Below, in pieces: positions 36,338 to 43,886 of a stretch of 64,000 nt of DNA. The position numbers were made by a program, and so were the translations under genes. The notes beneath the pieces are model-generated. The model was not told the DNA's origin. It did not search any database and saw only the letters and a program-made list of their open reading frames with translations. How positions within the stretch are numbered: the first letter of the stretch is position 1; every line of letters begins with the position of its first letter. The DNA lies in contig CANLXI010000005.1 of the NCBI GenBank assembly GCA_947495035.1, forward strand, positions 1-64,000. The letters run 5' to 3'. This stretch comes from an uncultured Granulosicoccus sp. (GTDB lineage: Bacteria > Pseudomonadota > Gammaproteobacteria > Granulosicoccales > Granulosicoccaceae).

Positions 36338-36898
36338 ATGAACATCTCGGCACCACTGCCGCGACATTGCGGCAGGACGATTCTTCGTTCATTCAGTGAA
36401 GCGGATCTGGAACGTTTTCAGGCGTACCGAACGGATCCGGAAGTTGCCCGTTATCAGGATTGGGAGCAGATGACGGACAACGAGGCTCTGGCGTTCTTTC
36501 GAGCCACGAATGCCACCGAGTTTCTGTTGCCGGGGTGCTGGACGCAAATAGCAATAGCTGAAGCGTCGAGCGGGCAACTGATCGGAGACGTCGGTATTCT
36601 GATTGCTGCTGACGAGAAAGAGGCCGAGATCGGATTCACTCTGCATCGTGCTTACCAGAAGCAGGGACTGGGCAGAGAAGCGGTAGGCGAGGCAATACAG
36701 CTGATATACGAGCAAACGAGAGTGGCGAGAATCATCGGTGTGACAGATGACAGAAATCTTGCATCGGTCAGGTTGCTGGAATTCCTTGGTATGGACAGGG
36801 TCGATTCGAAGCAGGCGGTGTTTCGTGGTGAGCATTGTGTCGAGCTTAGCTATGCCCTGTATCGAGGAAGCGGTGCAACAGACACGCCGAACCGATGA
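36338..36898 (+). CDS. GNAT acetyltransferase (RimJ/RimL type)
   Basis: A 186-residue N-acetyltransferase. The RimJ/RimL layout is clear: ILRSFSEADLERFQAYRTDPEVARYQDW, EIGFTLHRAYQKQGLGREAVGEAIQLIYE (acetyl-CoA loop QKQGLG near residue 108) and DRNLASVRLLEFLGM. Such enzymes acetylate ribosomal proteins, antibiotics or small molecules; the target cannot be inferred. It stands 55 bp after the AraC gene, possibly co-transcribed. Confidence 0.9.
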   Translation: MNISAPLPRHCGRTILRSFSEADLERFQAYRTDPEVARYQDWEQMTDNEALAFFRATNATEFLLPGCWTQIAIAEASSGQLIGDVGILIAADEKEAEIGFTLHRAYQKQGLGREAVGEAIQLIYEQTRVARIIGVTDDRNLASVRLLEFLGMDRVDSKQAVFRGEHCVELSYALYRGSGATDTPNR

Positions 36899-37193
36899 AT
36901 TCCAGAGCCTGGCTGTGGATTGCATGATCGTTTTTCGGGTCAAGTGTGTCTGGCAGGGTGGATTCCCTTCCGGGCAGGGTGCATCAGGAAGTGTATGGAG
37001 CCATAGTTGTAATAAATATGGATTCTCTCCTTTATGCAGTCGCGTACGCAGCCGACCGGTGTGATGAAAGCCGAGAGAGTTATTCATCCTGACTCTGTCC
37101 GTTTTCCGAGAGGCAACTACCCCATGCGTCATCCGCGGTACACTACGAACGATGACAACTTGATACCCATCAGTCCACGGCAGGAGATCAGAG

Positions 37194-38186
37194 ATGCTGG
37201 CAACACGTCTGTTCGACGTTGGAGATATACGTACAGTAGAGGTGCCAGAGCCGGTACCCGGTCCGGGCGACATTGTTGTCAAGGTCGAATCCGCAGGCAT
37301 CTGCGGCACTGACCGTCATCTGTTCAAGGGCGAGTTTCCATCGGTTGCCGGTACCACGCTTGGCCATGAATTCTGTGGCATCGTGGTGGATGCAGGTAGC
37401 TCGACACTGGCGCCGGGTACTCGAGTGACCTGCGACCCCAATACCTGGTGTGGGTCCTGTTTCCATTGCCAGAAAGGTCGGGTGAACCTGTGTTCCAACA
37501 ATCTGGCCACCGGTATCGGACGAGACGGAGGCTTTGCGGAGTTCTGCGCCTTTCCCTCACACAAGGCGCATGTGTTGCCTGATGACCTTGACCCCTTGTT
37601 CGGTGCATTCTGTGAGCCATTGGCTTGCACACTGCATGGGATGGATATCGGTCAGGCCTGCACCGGTGAGCGTGTGTTGGTCATCGGTGGGGGGGTGATC
37701 GGACTGCTGGCCGTTCAGCTGGCAAGTCTCGCTGGCAGCGACGTGATGCTGATGACGCGTACCGAAAGCAAACAGCAGTTGGGCTGTACACTGGGTGCGC
37801 GTTTCGTAGCCGATTCGGAAGAGGAGGTCCGACGCCAGTGGCCAGAGGGGGCTGATCTTGTTCTGGAATGTGCGGGTGTCAGTGAAACAGTCGCCATGTC
37901 CCCACGGCTGGCTCGTGCCGGTGGTCGCGTGGTGATACTCGGTGTGCTGCCAGATGGGGCCAAGGTGTCGATCGAGCCGTTCGACATGCTGTTTCGCGAA
38001 ATACAGATGCATTTCAGTTTTCTGAATCCCTTCACTCATGCACGAGCCGCTCGGATGATTGCTGAAGGGGTCATAGATGTATCGCCATTGATCTCACGCA
38101 GAGTGTCCTTGCAGGAAGCTCCGGATGTCATCGCCAATGCGGCGGCTGCGGGTGAGGTGCGAGCCATCGTGGTACCGGCCACATGA
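37194..38186 (+). CDS. Zinc-dependent alcohol (polyol) dehydrogenase, MDR family
   Basis: A 330-residue medium-chain dehydrogenase. Catalytic zinc ligands are C37 (SAGICGTDRH) with H58-E59 (LGHEF); the structural zinc site is CGSCFHCQKGRVNLC (C86, C89, C92, C100). NAD(P) binds at VIGGGVIGLLAVQ. The overall pattern is that of sorbitol, threonine or galactitol-type dehydrogenases; the substrate is not determined. GGAG at about 37182 precedes the ATG. It overlaps the DUF1353 gene by ATGA. Confidence 0.9.
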   Translation: MLATRLFDVGDIRTVEVPEPVPGPGDIVVKVESAGICGTDRHLFKGEFPSVAGTTLGHEFCGIVVDAGSSTLAPGTRVTCDPNTWCGSCFHCQKGRVNLCSNNLATGIGRDGGFAEFCAFPSHKAHVLPDDLDPLFGAFCEPLACTLHGMDIGQACTGERVLVIGGGVIGLLAVQLASLAGSDVMLMTRTESKQQLGCTLGARFVADSEEEVRRQWPEGADLVLECAGVSETVAMSPRLARAGGRVVILGVLPDGAKVSIEPFDMLFREIQMHFSFLNPFTHARAARMIAEGVIDVSPLISRRVSLQEAPDVIANAAAAGEVRAIVVPAT

Positions 38187-38905
38187 ACGGGGAGAACCAT
38201 GACGGTAGCATTGACGTCGAATTCGAAGGCATGCCGTCCATTCGGCTGGAATCCTTCAAGTCGATGGATGAGGCAGGTATGCTCGAGCGCCTGGCAATAG
38301 CAACCAGACGCAGGCGATTTTCACTGTTCAGGGACTGGCAGATCGAACTGGCGGATGTTGATTATTCCAACGAACTCAACGGCATCGTCGAAGTTCCAGC
38401 CCGCGATGGTGACGAAAAGACGATCGTCTTTGATGGGGCTTCGATACCCATGCCCTGGCTGGTGAGTCTGCTCACTGTTGGCATATTGCGCCCCTTGGGG
38501 GTCATGCTGGTGGGTTCCATCGTGCATGACTATGCCTATCAATACGGCAGCCTGCGAATATCGAAGGACGGTGGCAATACCTTCAAGGATATTCCCCTGT
38601 CACGACACCGGGCAGACAGACTGTTCAGGGATATCGTCGGAACCGTCAACAGGCTGCCCTTCGTGGGCTATATCGCGTGGTTTTTCGTTCGGATCGGTTG
38701 GCTCTGGGTCAGATACAACGGCAAGCATTTTGGTGGCAAGCCGCCGCTGGTCGAGTTTTCCGTGCTACTGCTGTTGATGACAGGCGTATGGTGGGTGTAC
38801 ACCGTGATGGGCTTGGGCCTGACGTTGATTGCGTTCTCCAGCGTCTATGTGGTTCTGTATATCGCGAGTATCGCCATTGGCAGAAAGCGACGGCGCCGAG
38901 TCTGA
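38183..38905 (+). CDS. DUF1353-domain protein with C-terminal membrane segments
   Basis: A 240-residue protein. DUF1353, otherwise common in phages, is recognised by VFDGASIPMPWLVSLL (near residue 85) and the GSIVHDYAYQYG motif (near 112). Unlike phage members it carries a roughly 60-residue C-terminus with two hydrophobic spans (about 190-233) and a basic RKRRRRV tail, so it is probably membrane-bound. Linked to the dehydrogenase by an ATGA overlap, though no functional relation is obvious. Confidence 0.8.
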   Translation: MNGENHDGSIDVEFEGMPSIRLESFKSMDEAGMLERLAIATRRRRFSLFRDWQIELADVDYSNELNGIVEVPARDGDEKTIVFDGASIPMPWLVSLLTVGILRPLGVMLVGSIVHDYAYQYGSLRISKDGGNTFKDIPLSRHRADRLFRDIVGTVNRLPFVGYIAWFFVRIGWLWVRYNGKHFGGKPPLVEFSVLLLLMTGVWWVYTVMGLGLTLIAFSSVYVVLYIASIAIGRKRRRRV

Positions 38906-39256
38906 GCCCGGACGGTTAGTTACTCTTGTGGTCCGACTGTAGCGGCACTGACTGCTGAGGCCGACCAGGGTGTCTGTTGGCATAGTCTCGTCGCGGGCTC
39001 CCTGACTCGATACGGTTGGCTGGCCAGGGCGGGAATATTTACCCTTCCCGGCATGCTCCCTGGCCCGACGGTATCCTTGCCGACGAAAGAGTATGAACAG
39101 AACAGGCGCGATGTCATCGACGGGTGATCGTCAGACGATATCGATGCAATTCCGGATAGTCGTGCAGTTCGTGCGAGCCTTGCGGGGCAAGACCACGACA
39201 GGTCGGTATGCACGGCCTCGCAGTTTCATCCGCAACCTTTGTTGATTGGAGATACG
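38906..39256. other. 351-bp intergenic region upstream of the lipocalin gene
   Basis: No gene is supported. It holds the promoter region of the lipocalin gene, ending in the ribosome-binding site GGAG at 39248-39251. No clear terminator or repeat stands out. Confidence 0.4.
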
Positions 39257-39769
39257 ATGAAAATCATTGGCATAGTGCTCAGCGCTCTGGCGCTGGTGAG
39301 TTGCACCGGCTTGCCCCGTAATGTGGAGCCTGTAAAGGAATTCGATGTCGACCGGTATCTTGGCACCTGGTATGAAGTCGCGCGCCTGGATCATCGGTTT
39401 GAACGTGGCTTGAGTCAGGTGACGGCCGAATACGCGCTGCAAGATGACGGTAGCGTGCGTGTCACGAACAGGGGCTACAAGGAAGAGACTGGGGAGTGGA
39501 GTGAGGCTGAAGGCAAGGCCGTGTTTGTCGATGAAGAGGACGTGGGTCATCTGAAGGTGTCGTTCTTCGGTCCGTTCTATTCATCCTATGTGGTGTTCGA
39601 GCTGGATGACGAGGACTACCAGTATGCGTTTGTGACAGGCCATAACCGGAAATACCTGTGGTTTCTGTCACGCACACCGGAAGTCAGTGACGCATTGAAA
39701 AGCCGGTTTCTGCAACAGGCGGAGAATGCCGACTTCGATACCAGCGAGTTGGTCTGGGTAGCACAGTAA
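39257..39769 (+). CDS. blc: Outer-membrane lipocalin (Blc-like lipoprotein)
   Basis: A 170-residue bacterial lipocalin. Lipoprotein signal LALVSC; the lipocalin signature YLGTWYEVARLDHRFERGL follows at about residues 34-52, and the third conserved region GHNRKYLWFLSRTPEVSD near 133. Blc proteins bind lysophospholipids or fatty acids at the outer membrane. The ATG at 39257 has GGAG 5 bp upstream; a longer frame from 39239 is less likely. Stop is 17 bp from the convergent dioxygenase gene. Confidence 0.92.
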   Translation: MKIIGIVLSALALVSCTGLPRNVEPVKEFDVDRYLGTWYEVARLDHRFERGLSQVTAEYALQDDGSVRVTNRGYKEETGEWSEAEGKAVFVDEEDVGHLKVSFFGPFYSSYVVFELDDEDYQYAFVTGHNRKYLWFLSRTPEVSDALKSRFLQQAENADFDTSELVWVAQ

Positions 39770-39786
39770 CGACACTCTCAGCCTCA

Positions 39787-40581
39787 TCATCCGAACTGGA
39801 AGTTTGACACGCTGATACCGCCCATGAAATCCGTCTGGTGATAGACACGTCGGGCCTTGTCCTGCCTGGCAGCCCCTGTCGCCACCATCAATGGCAACAG
39901 GTGTTCTTCACGCGGATGGGCCTGACGAGCCGAGGGGGCCGATTCCCATTCGGTCAGCCTGAGTTCGCGCACCTCAGCGTCTTCTTCCGTTAGTGTTTCG
40001 TGTACCCAGTCATCGAAGTTTGCCGATACCTGGTGGGCGGAAGGGCCGAAGTGTCGAAGGTTGTGATAGCTGAGACCGCTGCCAATGATCAGAATGCCCT
40101 GGTCTCGCAGGGGTGTCAGTACGTGGCCCAGCGCCAGATGCTCGCGAGAGTCGAGTCCTTCCTTGAGTGACAGTTGCACGACCGGTATGTCCGCACCTGG
40201 GTAGGCCACCGCCATCGGGCAGTACATGCCATGGTCGAAACCTCGTTGTGCATCCAGCTGCGCTGTGAGTCCGGCCTGATTCAACAGCGCCCGCACCTGT
40301 TTCGCCAGCCAGGGTGCGCCGGGTGCGGGGTAGCTGATCGAGTAGGTTTCCTCCGGGAAGCCATGGTAGTCGTAGATCATGCCAGGGTGCTCGGCGCTGC
40401 TGAGTGTGAACTCGGGTGCTTCCCAATGCGCCGATATCATCAGAATGGCGTCGGGTTGTTCGCCGATGAGTTCCGGCATTCGCTGCAGCGCCTTGCGCAG
40501 TCCCGCATAGTGATGTTGCTGGCTGTCCATCCACGGCCAGGGGCCGCCTCCGTGCGAGATGAAAAAGGTGGGCAGTCTCAT
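39787..40581 (-). CDS. ygiD: DODA-type extradiol dioxygenase (YgiD-like)
   Basis: A 264-residue member of the class III extradiol dioxygenase family related to 4,5-DOPA dioxygenase. MRLPTFFISHGGGPWPW, ILMISAHWEAPEFTL, GFDHGMYCPMAVAYPGADIPVVQLSL and IIGSGLSYHNLRHFG supply the conserved His residues for the metal. It follows the doxX gene with a 4-bp overlap, a frequent pairing. The physiological substrate is not known. Confidence 0.93.
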   Translation of the reverse strand: MRLPTFFISHGGGPWPWMDSQQHHYAGLRKALQRMPELIGEQPDAILMISAHWEAPEFTLSSAEHPGMIYDYHGFPEETYSISYPAPGAPWLAKQVRALLNQAGLTAQLDAQRGFDHGMYCPMAVAYPGADIPVVQLSLKEGLDSREHLALGHVLTPLRDQGILIIGSGLSYHNLRHFGPSAHQVSANFDDWVHETLTEEDAEVRELRLTEWESAPSARQAHPREEHLLPLMVATGAARQDKARRVYHQTDFMGGISVSNFQFG

Positions 40582-41036
40582 GACCGAGTGCTCCCGTGTG
40601 CCTGAGCAATGGCGGCGTCGAAGGAGAATCGGCCAGCGCCCTGGAAAAGGAGTGCGATGGTGACGGCGAGTAGTGAGAGCGCGAATTCGTATCCGTTGTT
40701 GCTCATGAAAAGACCGTTGCCGATGTGCACGGTCATGATGGCCATCACCATGGTGAATGCCAGCCCTGCGGCTGCCGGACGTGTCAGTAAACCGATGATC
40801 AGTGCCAGTCCGCCGAAGAACTCGGTACCGCCGGAGAGTAGGGCCATGGTGTAACCGGGGCTCAGTCCGAGGGATTCCATGAACTGTCCGGTGCCTTCCA
40901 GGCCATAGCCGCCGAACCAGCCGAACAGCTTCTGGGCGCCATGGGCCATGAAGATGATGCCGATGGGCAGGCGCAGTGCGAGAGCGCCCCAGCCGGCTCG
41001 AGTGTCGAGAAGCGTGTGAATCAGGCGATCTTTCAT
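40578..41036 (-). CDS. DoxX-family membrane protein
   Basis: A 152-residue DoxX protein with about four membrane spans (LRLPIGIIFMAHGAQKLFGWFGGYGLEGTGQFME at the start is the family signature). I choose the ATG at 41036 as the start, where the family begins; in-frame ATGs at 41084 and 41132 lie in a 24-bp periodic repeat and would add QTP-rich 16-residue units. The stop overlaps the dioxygenase start. DoxX proteins take part in membrane redox processes. Divergent LysR regulator is probably its controller. Confidence 0.88.
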   Translation of the reverse strand: MKDRLIHTLLDTRAGWGALALRLPIGIIFMAHGAQKLFGWFGGYGLEGTGQFMESLGLSPGYTMALLSGGTEFFGGLALIIGLLTRPAAAGLAFTMVMAIMTVHIGNGLFMSNNGYEFALSLLAVTIALLFQGAGRFSFDAAIAQAHGSTRS

Positions 41037-41203
41037 GGGTGTCTGGTCTCTGACGGATGTGGGTGTCTGTTGTTCGATGTTCATGGGTGTCTGGTCTCTG
41101 TCGAATGTGGGTGTCTGCTGATGTGTGTTCATGGGTGTCTGATTCCGGATATCTGAATCGGGGGGATGTTGGGTGTCTGGTCTTGTGTGTTCATGGGTGT
41201 CTG
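41037..41203. repeat. 24-bp periodic repeat in the 5' region of doxX
   Basis: GGGTGTCTG occurs seven times, starting at 41037, 41061, 41085, 41109, 41133, 41171 and 41195: spacing 24, 24, 24, 24, 38 and 24 bp. Alternate units are more alike (48-bp super-repeat). On the minus strand every second unit ends in CCCATGAA, giving in-frame ATGs 48 bp apart (41132, 41084, 41036), so repeat loss or gain would not shift the frame of the longer doxX start. Confidence 0.85.
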
Positions 41204-41286
41204 CTGAGGGGGATTACAACAGTTGCGGTGGAGTGAATAAACGTGCTGAAATCGGATGGTTTGTTTACTGATGTGCAACAGTTGAA

Positions 41287-42198
41287 ATGACGGATGTTCT
41301 GACGGGAATGCGGGTGTTTGTGACGGTTGTCGACACGGGCAGCTTTGCCGCAGCGGCGGAGAAACTGGATCTGTCTCGCGGCATGACCTCACGCTACGTT
41401 GCTCAGATGGAGTCTCATCTGGGCGTGCGCCTGCTCAACCGCACCACGCGCAAGCTGTCGCTGACAGGTGTCGGGCAGGATTACTACCAACGTGCGGTGC
41501 AGGTGCTGGGGCTGGTGGAAGAAGCCGAAACAGCGGCGACCTCTGAGACGGCTCAACCGCGAGGGACGCTGCGTATCAACGCGCCACTGTCATTCAGTGC
41601 ATTGCACCTGGGGCATGCGATTACCGAGTATCTGCAGCGTTTTCAGGATGTGCAGGTGGAGTTGTCCCTGGTGGATCGAGAGGTCAAGCTGGTGGAGGAG
41701 GGCTTCGATCTGGCGTTACGCATTGCCAACGAGGTAGACCCGATGTTGATTGCCAGACCCCTGGCTCCGGTGCGCGTGGTGGCTTGTGCTTCGGCACGGT
41801 ATCTGGAAACGCATGGAATGCCTGAGCATCCACGGGATCTGGCTCGGCATAATTGCCTGCGCTATACCAATACAAGAAACAGTGACGAATGGCATTTTCA
41901 TCGTGGCCCGGAGCAATGCCAGGTAGCCGTTCAGGGGAATCTGCAAGGTAATAACGGTGATGTTCTGTGCAACGCGGCAGTGGCCGGACTGGGGGTGGTA
42001 TTGCAACCCACCTTCATGGTCTATCAGCTATTGAATAGCGGCGCATTGCTGCGAGTGCTGGACGGTTGGGAACCTGAGCATCCGACCCTGAATGCCGTAT
42101 ATGCCAATCGGCGTTTCCTGCCATTGAAAACACGCAGCTTCATCGATTTCCTGGTGGAATACTTTGCCGGCAAGCCGTATTGGGATGAGGGTCTGTGA
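41287..42198 (+). CDS. LysR-family transcriptional regulator
   Basis: A 303-residue LysR regulator with the helix-turn-helix at residues 2-61 (GMRVFVTVVDTGSFAAAAEKLDLSRGMTSRYVAQME) and effector domain behind. Its start faces the doxX/ygiD operon across the 24-bp repeat region, so it likely controls that operon. Neighbouring pattern (LysR divergent from DoxX and DODA dioxygenase) is common in Proteobacteria. Confidence 0.92.
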   Translation: MTDVLTGMRVFVTVVDTGSFAAAAEKLDLSRGMTSRYVAQMESHLGVRLLNRTTRKLSLTGVGQDYYQRAVQVLGLVEEAETAATSETAQPRGTLRINAPLSFSALHLGHAITEYLQRFQDVQVELSLVDREVKLVEEGFDLALRIANEVDPMLIARPLAPVRVVACASARYLETHGMPEHPRDLARHNCLRYTNTRNSDEWHFHRGPEQCQVAVQGNLQGNNGDVLCNAAVAGLGVVLQPTFMVYQLLNSGALLRVLDGWEPEHPTLNAVYANRRFLPLKTRSFIDFLVEYFAGKPYWDEGL

Positions 42199-42275
42199 GG
42201 AGCGTGTGTCCGATGTCGGTGGACGGTGATGGGTGTGGCAAGAGCGTCAGACTCGCGGTGCGCTTGCCACAACTG

Positions 42276-42305
42276 AAAAAAAGATGGCTGGTCAATGACC
42301 AGCCA
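42276..42305 (-). terminator. Rho-independent terminator of the barrel-protein gene
   Basis: The palindrome TGGCTGGTCA/TGACCAGCCA (42285-42305) forms a strong hairpin and on the minus strand runs into TCTTTTTTT (seven T, 42276-42282). It lies 42 bp beyond the stop of the minus-strand gene at 42347, and is the clearest terminator in the window. Confidence 0.85.
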
Positions 42306-42346
42306 AAGGGGGTCGTTCGGAATTGATCAGGGTGTCGCTGGAAGAC

Positions 42347-42838
42347 TCAGCGCAGTTGCAGCTTGTATTGAAAGAACATGACAGCGTTGTTTTTCTGATC
42401 GGCGAAATCAACCGCTGGTGAGCCACTGATATTCAGCACCGAGCGCCTGCTCAGTTTGACTTCCAGCGCAGGGAAGGGAAGCAGTTTGGTTTCAGGCTCG
42501 GCGTTTTTCTTGAATTGCTTGTGTACGACGGACGCACCGACGAGAAAGCGTACTCGTCCGGCGATGACTGAGCGCGTCGCGTAATTGATGCCGCCGTAAT
42601 AGGACTGAAAACCGAAGCTGTCCGACAATGTACCTGCGTGCCAGCCGAGCTTGCTGCTGGGTGAATACTCCCAGCCGACACCCGGAGTGAAGGCATTGCG
42701 ATCATCGAAGTTTTCGAAGTGCAGCGCGAGGGTGCTGAGTACCAGATAGCCGTTATCGGCCTTGGCGGATGTGCTGGCGATGAACAAACCGAACACCAGT
42801 ACCAGGATTGAATTGAATTTGAAAATCTGCGTTTTCAT
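42347..42838 (-). CDS. Small outer-membrane beta-barrel protein, unknown
   Basis: A 163-residue protein with a signal peptide (ILVLVFGLFIASTSAKADNG) and alternating hydrophobic strands (NGYLVLSTLALHF, GVGWEYS, FQSYYGGINYA, VRFLVGASVVHKQF) ending in an aromatic-rich MFFQYKLQLR, consistent with an eight-strand outer-membrane barrel. A specific family cannot be named. It has its own terminator and stands alone. Confidence 0.75.
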   Translation of the reverse strand: MKTQIFKFNSILVLVFGLFIASTSAKADNGYLVLSTLALHFENFDDRNAFTPGVGWEYSPSSKLGWHAGTLSDSFGFQSYYGGINYATRSVIAGRVRFLVGASVVHKQFKKNAEPETKLLPFPALEVKLSRRSVLNISGSPAVDFADQKNNAVMFFQYKLQLR

Positions 42839-43415
42839 TGGTCTTCCCCGAGTTCTTTGCTGATCTGAAGCCAGCTTTAAAGAGACGTTGCTCGACTTGC
42901 GTCAACAACATGCCGCGAACTGTACTCAAGGGATAAACTCGCTGCAAATGCGTCGGGGAAAACCATTTATTTCAGTGTAATCAATGAGTTGAGAGCAATT
43001 TAGTAGCGCCGAGAAATTGACATTCCGCCAGGATCGATCGTAAGTAGCTGTTATTCAATGATTTTTTGCTGATTGTCTGAAGACTCAGCCATGTCATCAA
43101 ACCGAGAACCGGTCTGAAGTTTCCGGCAAGGTATTGAAAATCCTGTGATATGGCTCTCTCAACGGCAGCGAGCTGTTGCTGCGTCAACATGATTCAACGA
43201 GTGCTCACACCGTCTGATTTCACTCAGACAGGCTTGCTCGCGAAGTAGAGGGACGCTTCGCTGTTGTTTTACCGACAACCTTTGTATATTGATGCTCTTG
43301 TGTGGTGCATTCGGGCACTGCGGGGAAGGGCATGAGCAGGCGATTACTGTAGTCGCGAAACCAACGGGTGCTGGTACAGCCTGCCGATAATTCACAACAG
43401 CAGACGAGGGGAATC
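42839..43415. other. 577-bp intergenic region between divergent genes
   Basis: No gene is well supported. It must contain promoters for the barrel protein (leftward) and for the IorAB-like operon (rightward; ribosome-binding site GAGGGGAA at 43406-43413). A 69-codon open frame on the minus strand at 42981-43190 has no ribosome-binding site and no known motif. The stretch is AT-richer than its surroundings around 42950-43090. Confidence 0.4.
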
Positions 43416-43883
43416 ATGATCACCATTACGATCAATGGAGAAGAGCATCAATTCGATGGCGATCCGGAGATGCCATTGCTCTGGTACGTCAGGGATGTTC
43501 TGGGTCTGACTGGCAGCAAGTACGGGTGTGGCAGTGGATTATGCGGTGCCTGCACCATGCACATGGATGGAAAGTCCGTGCGCAGTTGCGTTGTTCCGGT
43601 ACAGGCGGCCGACGGTCTGTCGGTCGTGACGATAGAAGGACTGGATCCGGATGGCAACCATCCTGCCCAGAAGGCATGGCGTGACTATAACGTGCCACAG
43701 TGCGGCTTCTGTCAGGCGGGTCAGATCATGCAGGCAGCCTCCCTACTGGCACAGAACAGCGAGCCGACGGATGAGGAAATCACCGTACACATGACGGGCA
43801 ACATCTGCCGTTGCGGCTGTTATCAGCGCATTCAGGCTGCGGTCAAGGCGGCAGCTGTCGAGCAGGCATCCAAGGGGGCATAG
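43416..43883 (+). CDS. iorA: Molybdenum hydroxylase [2Fe-2S] subunit (IorA-like)
   Basis: A 155-residue iron-sulfur subunit of an isoquinoline 1-oxidoreductase-type enzyme. First cluster C38, C43, C46, C58 ([23 protein letters not shown]), second C96, C99, C131, C133 ([11 protein letters not shown] and [11 protein letters not shown]). It has no signal of its own and would be exported with its partner. The ATG at 43416 is preceded by GAGGGGAA. The catalytic subunit follows 3 bp later. Confidence 0.93.
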   Translation: MITITINGEEHQFDGDPEMPLLWYVRDVLGLTGSKYGCGSGLCGACTMHMDGKSVRSCVVPVQAADGLSVVTIEGLDPDGNHPAQKAWRDYNVPQCGFCQAGQIMQAASLLAQNSEPTDEEITVHMTGNICRCGCYQRIQAAVKAAAVEQASKGA

Positions 43884-43886
43884 ATC

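Noticed and set aside
41037..41203. Possible CRISPR array from regular 24-bp spacing
   Set aside because: The conserved core is only 9 bp and the intervening sequences are themselves related in alternate units; no cas genes are near.
42981..43190. 69-codon minus-strand open frame as a small gene
   Set aside because: No ribosome-binding site, no recognisable motif, and it lies in a promoter-bearing gap.
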